DNA of 19,673 bases from UBA4742 sp002403895 (GTDB taxonomy: Bacteria > Actinomycetota > Acidimicrobiia > Acidimicrobiales > Acidimicrobilacustridaceae): positions 1 to 19,673 of the forward strand of contig DAISGD010000058.1 of the NCBI GenBank assembly GCA_036823295.1. Direction: 5' to 3'. Position numbers and translations under genes: made by a program. This document shows positions 7,263-12,942 of the stretch, piece by piece. How positions within the stretch are numbered: the stretch's first letter is position 1; the number at the start of each line of letters is the position of its first letter. The notes beneath the pieces are model-generated. The model was not told the origin of the DNA and searched no databases. It saw only the letters and a program-made list of their open reading frames with translations.

Positions 7263-8177
7263 TCAGGCAGCTTGGGAGAGAGCTCGGCGGAGCACGCCGG
7301 CAACATAGTCCTGGCGGTGACGGAGCTGATGCCAGGTGAAACGCAGCACCGTCCATCCGGCGAGCTCGAGTTCGTTCCCCCGAACTCGGTCGTCCTCGAA
7401 GACGTCGTAACGGCTGTGGGTCTCGTACCCGTCGACCTCAATGGCGATCCGGAGCTCGGGGAACGCGAAATCGATGCGTCGTGCTCGCCCCCCGAGCCGG
7501 ATCGGGTGCTGGAACACCAGGCTGGGCAGACCGGCGCGTTGCGCCAGGTCGAACAGGAGGGCTTCGAGGCGAGTTCGGCCCATCGGTCCGGCACCCTGGC
7601 GCCGCTCGAGCTCTGCCCTCAGGACCCCGGCGCCCGAGCGCCCGTGCTCGCCGAGCCGGTCGAGCCCGGCCTCCACGCCCGCCACCGTGAGGACTTTCCG
7701 GCCGACCAGATCATCGAGGCAATTCCCGACTACCGCCTGAGTAACCACCGCCCCGAGGTCGACCAGGAGTCGGTATGGCTTCGTCACGGGGACCCCGCCG
7801 CGCACGGTGAGGTCGGCTTCAGTCAGATCTACGGAGCGATGGACCACGATGCCGCGAGGTGAAGGAGCGCGATGTCCTAGAACCGTGACCTCGACGGGAG
7901 ACTCGAGGGGTAGATCGAGACCCCACAGTGCGGCTGCGCACCGATGGGAGGCGGCGACGAGTCCGCCGACCGCCAGACACGCGGCGAGCGCCATTTGCTC
8001 ATTGGTCATGACGGCGCCGGCCGTCCGAAAGACGCCTCGGTGCAGCCGTTCCAGCCGACCTTGCTCGACTCGGTAGCCGATCGTGCGGGTGTTGAGGCCG
8101 AGTTCGGCAAGTTGGGTCAAGGTGACGAGGGAGTGTTGGCGCGAGGCCAGGGTGCTAATCCGCCGGTCGATTTCCAT
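7263..8177 (-). CDS. AbiEi-like N-terminal domain fused to DUF559 (Vsr-like) nuclease domain
   Basis: This 304-residue protein has two parts. Residues about 1-100 resemble the winged-helix domain of type IV AbiEi antitoxins (ASRQHSLVTLTQLAELGL, then YRVEQGRLERLHRGVF). Residues about 200-300 form a DUF559 domain of the Vsr/PD-(D/E)XK nuclease group, with E205, D236 in RRIDFAFP, E247 and D249 in IAIEVDG, and the closing GWTVLRFTW. Such fusions are common in Actinobacteria and have no settled function. No AbiEii nucleotidyltransferase toxin lies beside it. I prefer ATG 8177 over GTG 8210 because family members begin close to the DRRISTLASRQH block, and because an inverted repeat fills the space between the two. 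Antitoxin activity is not demonstrated. Confidence 0.8.
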   Translation of the reverse strand: MEIDRRISTLASRQHSLVTLTQLAELGLNTRTIGYRVEQGRLERLHRGVFRTAGAVMTNEQMALAACLAVGGLVAASHRCAAALWGLDLPLESPVEVTVLGHRAPSPRGIVVHRSVDLTEADLTVRGGVPVTKPYRLLVDLGAVVTQAVVGNCLDDLVGRKVLTVAGVEAGLDRLGEHGRSGAGVLRAELERRQGAGPMGRTRLEALLFDLAQRAGLPSLVFQHPIRLGGRARRIDFAFPELRIAIEVDGYETHSRYDVFEDDRVRGNELELAGWTVLRFTWHQLRHRQDYVAGVLRRALSQAA

Positions 8178-8198
8178 GCCCCTCAGTTGATCAGGGGC
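8178..8198. promoter_or_regulatory. Inverted repeat at the start of the AbiEi-like gene
   Basis: GCCCCT (8178-8183) and AGGGGC (8193-8198) flank a 9-bp centre immediately before the preferred ATG at 8177. AbiEi antitoxins are known to repress their own promoters by binding inverted repeats, so this is a plausible autoregulatory operator. As RNA it could also form a hairpin against the start codon. Confidence 0.4.
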
Positions 8199-8210
8199 GT
8201 ATGACAGCAC

Positions 8211-8330
8211 GACCAGTCGCGGGAAATCTGCAAGCGAATCGACAAGGAATGTAGGTCCGGCTTCAGATTTCGCTGGGGCGGCCAGCTGGGCGGACGGAAG
8301 AAGGACGGAAGGAAGGAGGGAGGGAGGGGG
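8211..8330. other. Intergenic region with purine-rich (plus) / pyrimidine-rich (minus) tract
   Basis: About 120 bp lie between two minus-strand genes. The part from 8288 to 8330 is almost entirely purine on the plus strand, ending in GGGAGGGAGGGGG directly against the stop codon of the aldolase-like gene. The minus-strand transcript is therefore C-rich and G-poor just after that stop, which is the composition favoured by Rho for termination. No stable hairpin is evident. Confidence 0.45.
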
Positions 8331-9347
8331 CTACCAGTTGCGGAGGTCGACGGGCCAGATGTCGACGACCTCGCCGGCCTGTACCACCGTTATGCGCTCG
8401 TGGTAGGCGACCGTCGGGTCCACGTGGGCGGGCAGCACTCGGACCCGGTCACCCACCTGCGCCGCTTTGGCGTCCGGGCCGACCGAGAACGTGAGGTGCT
8501 CATCGGAGCAGAACCACACCTTGGCACCGGCCGGCTCGGCCACCGACGGGTTGCCGTGGTCCATGCCGAGTGCCTTGAGGCCCACGTCGGCCACCGCCCA
8601 GCCCCCGGGCCGGTTCACCGACACCACCGTGCCCGACACACTCAGTGCTGGACGGAACGGCATGCCCAACTTGGCGTAGGCGGTATCCATCAGCAGGTAC
8701 GAGCCGGCCTGCAGCTCGGTGACCCAGCGGTTGCTGTCCCACGTCCCCGTGCCGCCGCCCGACACGATCTCGCCCCCGACGATCTCGTGGGCGGCGGTCA
8801 AGATCTCCATGCTGATCGCCATCTTCGCCTCGCGGTCGGCCCGGTCTTCGAGGCCGACAACGTGGCCCTCGTAGCCCATGACACCCCGCACCTCGAGGCC
8901 GGCGGCCCGGGCCTCATCGCCGAGACGACCGGCCTCCTCAGGAGGGCAGCCACAGCGGGGAAGGCCGACGCAGACGTCGATCAGGACCTCGCGCACGCCC
9001 CCGGCCACTACGGCGGTGATGGTCTCGTCGGAGTCGACGGCCACGGTGATGCGCGCCCCGGACTCGACCAGGGCGCCCAGACGTTTGGTGTCCAGCACCT
9101 CGTTGGCCAGCAGTAGGTCATGACCCAGTCCCGCCTTGGCCATGCCTTCCATCTCCCGGATGGTGGCGCAGCAGAAGGCGACGTGACCGGCGTCGGCCAG
9201 CCGACGGGCCAGGGACGTCGACTTGAATGCCTTGACGTGAGGACGCAGGCGCACCCCCGGCCAGGCGTCCGACATGACCGCTCGGTTGTGGTCGAAGGCA
9301 TCGAGGTCGACGACGAGGGCCGGCGTCGGTAGATCTGCGGCGAGCAC
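8331..9347 (-). CDS. PLP-dependent D-threonine aldolase / D-serine dehydratase-like protein (fold type III)
   Basis: This 338-residue enzyme belongs to the alanine-racemase-fold family that cleaves D-3-hydroxy amino acids or dehydrates D-serine. The N-terminal strand PTPALVVDLDAFDHN (8-21) leads to RPHVKAFKS, where K39 should bind PLP. SGGGTGTWD (196-204) and TELQAGSYLLMD (210-221) are typical cofactor-pocket segments. The C-terminal domain ends with DEHLTF (282-287) and PAHVDPTV (306-313). The metal ligands read His308-x-Asp310, like D-threonine aldolases, whereas vertebrate D-serine dehydratase has His-x-Cys. That points to aldolase chemistry, but the substrate is uncertain. The GTG at 9347 is supported by a TACGGT box 6 nt upstream. 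Confidence 0.85.
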   Translation of the reverse strand: MLAADLPTPALVVDLDAFDHNRAVMSDAWPGVRLRPHVKAFKSTSLARRLADAGHVAFCCATIREMEGMAKAGLGHDLLLANEVLDTKRLGALVESGARITVAVDSDETITAVVAGGVREVLIDVCVGLPRCGCPPEEAGRLGDEARAAGLEVRGVMGYEGHVVGLEDRADREAKMAISMEILTAAHEIVGGEIVSGGGTGTWDSNRWVTELQAGSYLLMDTAYAKLGMPFRPALSVSGTVVSVNRPGGWAVADVGLKALGMDHGNPSVAEPAGAKVWFCSDEHLTFSVGPDAKAAQVGDRVRVLPAHVDPTVAYHERITVVQAGEVVDIWPVDLRNW

Positions 9348-9353
9348 CGCGCC

Positions 9354-9359
9354 ACCGTA
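9354..9359 (-). promoter_or_regulatory. Candidate -10 box (leaderless) of the aldolase-like gene
   Basis: The minus strand reads TACGGT, 6 nt before the GTG at 9347, and no Shine-Dalgarno sequence is present. This supports the chosen start over any longer reading frame. Confidence 0.4.
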
Positions 9360-9610
9360 CGCGACGGGGGAGTGGCCGGGAGCGGGCCGCCACCCAGGCC
9401 AAGGCGCTAGGCGACGTGCAGGCCCCGGGTAGCAGTCGAAACCGCCGCCCCGGGCACCGAACGCGTGCAGGGTGTAGTCCCTACCGCCGAAGTACAGCGG
9501 GCCGTTTTCTCCTCATACCGGAACAGCGCTGCGCACACGGGGGAACTCCCGCCGTGCCATCCCTGAGTTACCGGCCTGGTGCATGAGGACCGCGGTGTCG
9601 ACCAGTCCGC
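9360..9610. other. Non-coding stretch between aldolase-like gene and tRNA-Leu
   Basis: About 250 bp without a credible gene. The frame of the aldolase gene stays open on the minus strand back to a TGA at 9513-9515, but contains no ATG, GTG or TTG. A 74-codon minus-strand frame (9407-9631) begins inside the tRNA and has no family features. The stretch may hold the distal promoter parts of the two divergent units. Confidence 0.4.
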
Positions 9611-9616
9611 TACCGT
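9611..9616 (+). promoter_or_regulatory. Possible -10 box of tRNA-Leu
   Basis: TACCGT, the same hexamer as the candidate cysM -10, lies 11 nt before the mature tRNA 5' end, leaving a very short 5' leader for RNase P. The -35 is poor. Confidence 0.35.
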
Positions 9617-9627
9617 TTCGGCGTCAC

Positions 9628-9712
9628 GCACCAGTGGCGGAATCAGGCAGACGCGCAGGGTTTAGGTCCCTGTGGGCTCACGCCCGTGTGGGTTCGATTC
9701 CCACCTGGTGCA
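9628..9712 (+). tRNA. tRNA-Leu (anticodon UAG, reads CUA)
   Basis: The acceptor stem GCACCAG (9628-9634) pairs with CTGGTGC (9705-9711), followed by discriminator A at 9712. The anticodon arm has CAGGG and CCCTG around the loop TTTAGGT, giving anticodon TAG. A long variable arm (GGGC TCAC GCCC) marks this as a class II tRNA, and the T-arm is GTGGG-TTCGATT-CCCAC. The 3' CCA is not encoded (the genome reads CAT). Its last six bases fall within the 55-bp repeat that borders the scaffold gap. Confidence 0.96.
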
Positions 9713-9761
9713 CATCGCGGTGGTCGGGAACCGACATCGGAGGACTCGACTTTCGACCCCG
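9707..9761 (+). repeat. 55-bp direct repeat, left copy at scaffold gap
   Basis: Identical over all 55 bases to 9862-9916. It begins in the last six bases of tRNA-Leu and ends exactly where the Ns start. The exact match and the position at both contig ends suggest an unmerged assembly overlap rather than a biological repeat. Confidence 0.9.
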
Positions 9762-9861
9762 NNNNNNNNNNNNNNNNNNNNNNNNNNNNNNNNNNNNNNN
9801 NNNNNNNNNNNNNNNNNNNNNNNNNNNNNNNNNNNNNNNNNNNNNNNNNNNNNNNNNNNNN
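9762..9861. other. Scaffold gap (100 Ns)
   Basis: Exactly 100 Ns, the conventional placeholder for a gap of unknown length. Because both flanks share the same 55 bases, the true gap may be zero or even negative. No sequence content can be inferred. Confidence 0.98.
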
Positions 9862-9916
9862 GGTGCACATCGCGGTGGTCGGGAACCGACATCGGAGGAC
9901 TCGACTTTCGACCCCG
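9862..9916 (+). repeat. 55-bp direct repeat, right copy at scaffold gap
   Basis: Begins with the first base after the Ns and matches 9707-9761 exactly. It ends within the left side of the hairpin at 9912-9926. Confidence 0.9.
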
Positions 9917-9926
9917 CGAGTCGGGG
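9912..9926. terminator. Hairpin between convergent tRNA-Leu and NmrA-like gene
   Basis: CCCCG (9912-9916), a 5-base loop and CGGGG (9922-9926) lie just after the NmrA-like stop codon (minus strand) and, if the gap is closed, about 60 bp after the tRNA. It could stop transcription from both sides. There is no long T-run. Confidence 0.4.
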
Positions 9927-9932
9927 CCGTCG

Positions 9933-10784
9933 TTAGAAATGAGATTGCGGCTCGCCTTGGGTGCCGGACAACGCAGTTCGGGCATCGGTCATGGGTAGGT
10001 CGGTGAACGCGGCACGGGTGGTGGCGGCGTCGAAGGTCAGGTCGGTGGTGTCCATCGTGAGCGCGGCGCGTGCTTGGAGGGCAAACGGGGCGATCGTGCG
10101 CAGCACCCAGCGTGGCACGTGGCGCACTTTGCCCCGCCCCCCACGGATGTCCTGCAGCATCGTTGCCAGCTCGTTGAAGGTGAGGTTCTGCGGGCCGCCG
10201 ACCTCAAGGACCTGGCCGCGGAGGGAGGGTTCGGTGACGGCTCGTTCGACGACACCGACGACATCGGAGACCGAGACGAAGTTGATCGGGTTGTCCCCTC
10301 GGCCGAAGACGATTGGCTTTGCCATGATCTGGGCCCATAGCTCCATGAACGCGGTGGCGCGCACAATGGTCCAGCTGGTGGCGCTGGCGCGTAGATGCTG
10401 TTCTGCGGCGTGTTTGGCGCGGAACAGTTCCATGGGGCTGTCGGTCGAGGCACCGACGATCGACAGCAGGACCACGTCTGCGCCAACGGCGGCCGCCGCG
10501 TCGACGAGATTCGCGTTTCCGTCGCGATCGACGGTTGCGGGCGTCACCCGACCGGGTCCGGTGAAGCCCTGCACCGCGGACACGACGAGGTGGACGCCCC
10601 GCATGGCGTCCTCGATGCTGGCGCGATCGCGTACGTCGCCAACCACGATCTGGTTGGCCACGCCGTCGAGATGGCTCGCCCGGGCCGGATCGCGGGTGAG
10701 CACCCGCACGTCCAGACCGCGCTTCGCGAGCCTCGCCACGAGGAGCGTGCCGAGCCGACCGGTGCCCCCGGCGACAAGGATCAT
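9933..10784 (-). CDS. NmrA-like NAD(P)-binding oxidoreductase (atypical SDR)
   Basis: This is a 283-residue Rossmann-fold protein of the NmrA/atypical short-chain dehydrogenase group. The dinucleotide loop GGTGRLG (near residues 6-12) and the basic RDPARA at the end of the second strand (near 31-36) suggest NADPH preference. VSAVQGF near 67-73 and VLLSIVGAS near 104-112 follow the usual pattern. There is no YxxxK catalytic pair of classical SDRs, which is normal for this group. Relatives act as quinone or azo reductases or as redox sensors. The start ATG overlaps the stop of the SnoaL-like gene by 4 nt (ATGA), so the pair is one operon, probably controlled by the divergent TetR regulator. Confidence 0.87.
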   Translation of the reverse strand: MILVAGGTGRLGTLLVARLAKRGLDVRVLTRDPARASHLDGVANQIVVGDVRDRASIEDAMRGVHLVVSAVQGFTGPGRVTPATVDRDGNANLVDAAAAVGADVVLLSIVGASTDSPMELFRAKHAAEQHLRASATSWTIVRATAFMELWAQIMAKPIVFGRGDNPINFVSVSDVVGVVERAVTEPSLRGQVLEVGGPQNLTFNELATMLQDIRGGRGKVRHVPRWVLRTIAPFALQARAALTMDTTDLTFDAATTRAAFTDLPMTDARTALSGTQGEPQSHF

Positions 10785-11191
10785 CCTCGGACCACCTGTT
10801 CGCGTACGGCGTCGTCGACGCCGCCGGTGCCCTCGTCGACCGGCTCGAGGTAGAAGCGAGCCCAGCAGGCGACGCCGTCACGGACCCCGAACACGATGAC
10901 GCCGCCCATGTGGTGGGCGGTGCCATCGAGGCGCGTGCCCGTCATGTTCCACTCGGTCCACGCCGCCTCGCCGTCGGTCGCTCGGCGCAATACCTCGGCG
11001 TGCAGGTCGGGTACGAAGGCGAAGATCTGCTCCCAGTTGCGGCGCACCTGATCACGACCGTGGAAGCTCCGGGCCGGGTGGATCGGCGTCTCGTTCTCGT
11101 AGTCCGCGGCGAAGCAGGCCACCAGCGCGGCGATGTCGTGGTCGTTCGTCGCCGACACCAACCGGTCGACCATCTCTTGCGGTTCTTCCAT
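10781..11191 (-). CDS. SnoaL-like / NTF2-fold protein
   Basis: This 136-residue alpha+beta-barrel protein belongs to the SnoaL-like polyketide-cyclase/NTF2 superfamily. It has the opening helix VDRLVSATNDHDIAALVACF (near 8-27), then FHGRDQVRRNWEQIFAFVPD (near 43-62) and the closing strands WTEWNMTGTRLDG and GVIVFGVRDG. Members bind or isomerise small hydrophobic molecules, and many are of unknown role. The ATG at 11191 has a strong AGGGGG ribosome binding site 5 nt upstream. It is the first gene of the operon with the NmrA-like reductase, and its promoter region overlaps the TetR operator. Confidence 0.85.
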   Translation of the reverse strand: MEEPQEMVDRLVSATNDHDIAALVACFAADYENETPIHPARSFHGRDQVRRNWEQIFAFVPDLHAEVLRRATDGEAAWTEWNMTGTRLDGTAHHMGGVIVFGVRDGVACWARFYLEPVDEGTGGVDDAVREQVVRG

Positions 11192-11216
11192 CGATACCCC
11201 CTGGTCGGCCGACTAC

Positions 11217-11245
11217 TCGACGTATTCGATCTAGTGGACTAGAAT
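11217..11245 (+). promoter_or_regulatory. Promoter of the TetR gene
   Basis: TCGACG (11217-11222) and TAGAAT (11240-11245) are separated by exactly 17 nt; the -10 differs from TATAAT at one position. Transcription would begin near 11252, giving only a few bases before ATG 11256, which decides the start in favour of that ATG. Confidence 0.55.
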
Positions 11246-11250
11246 GAATA
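11223..11250. promoter_or_regulatory. Palindromic operator for the TetR-family regulator
   Basis: A 28-bp imperfect palindrome: outer arms TATTC/GAATA and inner arms TCTAGT/ACTAGA around a central GG, with 11 of 14 symmetric pairs matching. It covers the spacer and -10 of the TetR promoter and lies upstream of the divergent SnoaL-NmrA operon. A bound repressor would block both directions. Confidence 0.7.
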
Positions 11251-11255
11251 TTAAT

Positions 11256-11903
11256 ATGGACCGGCGAACCGCCCCTGTCAACAAGAAACGACCCTATGAC
11301 GCCAGCCGCCGTCAGGATCAGGCCCGGCGCAACCGTGACGCGATCATTGAGGCGGCTGAACGGCGCTTCCTGGACGACGGCTACGCGAGGACGACCATCG
11401 CGGCAATCGCCGCCGATTCCGGTGTCTCGGTCCACACGATCTACAAGTCCTTCGGCGCCAAACCGGGTCTCATCCTCGCCATCCGCTCCCGAGCACTCGA
11501 AGGCCAAGGGCCCGTGCCAGCCGAGCAACGATCCGACCAGTTGCACGCCGGTGACACCGATGCCCGCACGATCATCGAGGGGTGGGGCGCGCTGAGTGCC
11601 GAAGTCGCGCCGCGCGTCGCGCCGATTCTGTTGCTCATTCGTGACGCCGCCGCCACTGACCCCGAAGTCCTGGCGCTGCAAGAAGAGCTGGACGCCGACC
11701 GCCTCCGCCGCATGACCGACAACGCCCGCCGGCTCCGCGACGCAGGCCAGCTCCGGCCGGGCATCAGCCTCGCGCAGGCCGCCGACGTCCTCTGGACCTA
11801 CAGCGCACCTGACCTCTACGAACTTCTCGTCGTGCGCCGCCGCTGGCCGCCCAAACGCTACGGGTCGTTCGTCGCTGATGCCTTGACCAATGCCCTCCTG
11901 TGA
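11256..11903 (+). CDS. TetR/AcrR family transcriptional regulator
   Basis: This is a 215-residue one-component regulator. The N-terminal DNA-binding domain is clear: RRNRDAIIEAAERRFLDDGY, then TTIAAIAADSGVSVHTIYKSFGAKPGL (helix-turn-helix; quoted in two parts, TTIAAIAADSGVSVHTIY and KSFGAKPGL). The C-terminal ligand-binding domain is helical and divergent, so the inducer cannot be guessed. I chose ATG 11256 over ATG 11244 because the promoter's -10 covers 11240-11245 and the operator covers 11223-11250. It is divergent from the SnoaL-NmrA operon, with the palindrome between them, which is the classic layout for self-repression and repression of the neighbour. Confidence 0.9.
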   Translation: MDRRTAPVNKKRPYDASRRQDQARRNRDAIIEAAERRFLDDGYARTTIAAIAADSGVSVHTIYKSFGAKPGLILAIRSRALEGQGPVPAEQRSDQLHAGDTDARTIIEGWGALSAEVAPRVAPILLLIRDAAATDPEVLALQEELDADRLRRMTDNARRLRDAGQLRPGISLAQAADVLWTYSAPDLYELLVVRRRWPPKRYGSFVADALTNALL

Positions 11904-11905
11904 AC

Positions 11906-11923
11906 TCGGAGGGAGCGCTCCGA
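11906..11923 (+). terminator. Hairpin after the TetR gene
   Basis: TCGGAG and CTCCGA pair around a 6-base loop, starting 3 nt after the TetR stop. No T-run follows, so it is at best a U-less terminator. Confidence 0.4.
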
Positions 11924-11976
11924 CCCAGCCCAACCTGACCGAAGGTCCCCACGCCGTGGTCGCTTTTGTGGTGGGT

Positions 11977-12007
11977 GTGACCGGGATCCTGCGGGTCTGG
12001 GTAGGCT
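11977..12007 (+). promoter_or_regulatory. Candidate promoter of the riboswitch-transporter unit
   Basis: GTGACC (11977-11982) and TAGGCT (12002-12007) are 19 nt apart, slightly long. The predicted start near 12013-12015 falls exactly at the first base-paired helix of the riboswitch candidate. Confidence 0.5.
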
Positions 12008-12012
12008 CGCGG

Positions 12013-12103
12013 CTGAAGGGGAGTCGCCCTCAACCATCTGATCGACATGCTGGGGCGATAGCTCCCGGTCGGTGGGCCTTTCGGGGCGGGCGAGACCTTC
12101 GAC
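12013..12103 (+). ncRNA. yybP-ykoY-type (manganese) riboswitch aptamer, candidate
   Basis: The RNA reads GAAGGGGAGT at the 5' side and GCGAGACCTTC at the 3' side, the hallmark paired strands of the yybP-ykoY Mn2+ riboswitch. By hand, P1 is 12015-12019 with 12096-12100; an internal loop GGAGT/AGA follows; P2 is 12025-12029 with 12088-12092. Within are ATCGAC (12041-12046) with GTCGGT (12068-12073), enclosing a GATA-capped hairpin (12052-12065), and a short GCC/GGC hairpin (12076-12087), giving a multi-helix junction. The usual loop sequence GGGGAGUAG reads GGGGAGUCG here, a deviation. A cation transporter follows, the expected kind of target. Ligand identity is inferred from the family. Confidence 0.68.
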
Positions 12104-12177
12104 ATCGACATCTGAGGTGTCGGGTCGGAGGCTGCCGTGACACCCCCTCCTTCCCGACGTGAGGAAGGGGAGCGGAC
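12104..12177 (+). promoter_or_regulatory. Expression platform: hairpin masking the ribosome binding site
   Basis: CTCCTTCC (12147-12154) can pair with GGAAGGGG (12163-12170), which is part of the Shine-Dalgarno GGGGAG ahead of ATG 12178. A competing helix is possible: GTCGGAGG (12124-12131) with the 3' strand of P1, CCTTCGAC (12096-12103), or its GGAGG with the CCTCC side of the masking hairpin. Ligand-stabilised P1 would free 12124-12131 to open the masking hairpin and allow translation. Another 7-bp hairpin, CGACATC/GGTGTCG, lies at 12106-12122. Confidence 0.5.
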
Positions 12178-12798
12178 ATGGACGATCCGAGCACGCTTGA
12201 GCGTGACCAGGCCCGCAGGCAGCGCCTTGAAGGTCAAGGCCGCTGGTGGGAGTACGGGACGACGCTTTGGAACAGCCTCGAAGCCGTCGTGACGATCGGA
12301 GCAGGGCTGGCCGCGCATTCCCTTGGCCTGGTGGCCTTCGGTCTGGACTCGTGCATCGAGGTGTTCGCCTCACTCGTGGTTCTTTGGCACCTGGGCGGGG
12401 CCGCTGAGGAAGAGGACCCGGCCCGGGCACATCGGGCGATGCGACTCATCGGTGGAGCGTTCGCCGCGCTCGGTGTGTATCTCATCGTGGACTGCATCCA
12501 TGGTTTCGCCGCCCGCAACCGGCCCGAGTCCTCACCGATCGGCATGGCTTTCATGGCGGTCACCGTCGGAGTCATGTTCGTCCTGGCGTGGGGCAAGCGT
12601 CGGACCGGTGTCGAGCTCGGCAATCGGCCCTTGGTGGCGAACGCGTCGATGACCCTGCTCGACGGGTGTCTGGCGGCAGCGATCTTCGCTGCGCTGATCC
12701 TCGACGCCGTAGCGGGGTGGTGGTGGACCGACCCGCTCGCCGCAGGGCTGGTGGCCATCGTCGCCCTGAATGAGGCACGCCGGTCATGGGCCGGATGA
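12178..12798 (+). CDS. Short CDF-like cation transporter (probable metal exporter)
   Basis: This is a 206-residue integral membrane protein with about six hydrophobic segments (near residues 33-50, 53-72, 88-108, 121-138, 158-178, 183-200). It resembles the membrane half of cation diffusion facilitators: acidic residues sit within segment 2 (FGLDSCIEVFASLV, D57 and E61) and segment 5 (MTLLDGCLAAAIF, D162), where CDF proteins coordinate metal. The cytoplasmic C-terminal domain of normal CDF proteins is absent. The upstream manganese-type riboswitch candidate suggests Mn2+ export when the metal is abundant; that is inference. Translation starts at ATG 12178 with GGGGAG 5 nt upstream, the site masked by the leader hairpin. 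Confidence 0.82.
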   Translation: MDDPSTLERDQARRQRLEGQGRWWEYGTTLWNSLEAVVTIGAGLAAHSLGLVAFGLDSCIEVFASLVVLWHLGGAAEEEDPARAHRAMRLIGGAFAALGVYLIVDCIHGFAARNRPESSPIGMAFMAVTVGVMFVLAWGKRRTGVELGNRPLVANASMTLLDGCLAAAIFAALILDAVAGWWWTDPLAAGLVAIVALNEARRSWAG

Positions 12799-12942
12799 AA
12801 CCCACCGACGGATATCGACGATAGAGGTTCACTTTCTGTGGCCAACGTCGGTGTGACCTCGACACGATCCACATTCGGCGCGACGATTGATTTGCCCCGC
12901 AGGGTGGGTTCCGGGGCGAACCCAACTAGGGGGGAGACCCAT
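12799..12942 (+). promoter_or_regulatory. Leader with alternative base pairing before the 210-residue unknown gene
   Basis: A perfect 7-bp hairpin, TGGGTTC (12905-12911) with GAACCCA (12918-12924), lies before the ribosome binding site GGGGGGAG. The left arm can instead pair, as GGTGGGTT (12903-12910), with AACCCACC (12799-12806), which begins right after the preceding stop codon. The two pairings exclude each other. I see no known riboswitch here; it may be a terminator or a structured leader. Confidence 0.35.

Noticed and set aside
9348..9512. Upstream extension of the aldolase-like frame (55 codons, including YFGGRDYTLHAFG)
   Set aside because: It looks protein-like in part but has no ATG, GTG or TTG, and a TACGGT box 6 nt before GTG 9347 explains the annotated start.
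9707..9916. attL/attR of an integrative element at the tRNA-Leu 3' end
   Set aside because: Only six bases of the repeat belong to the tRNA, no integrase gene is present, and the repeat ends exactly at the N borders, which suits an assembly overlap better.
9583..10006. Open frames that run through the 100 Ns
   Set aside because: They exist only because the Ns are translated as unknown residues. They overlap tRNA-Leu and the gap repeats.
12013..12177. Cobalamin riboswitch before the transporter
   Set aside because: I see no B12-box-like sequence. The paired GAAGGGGAGT and GCGAGACCTTC strands fit yybP-ykoY much better.
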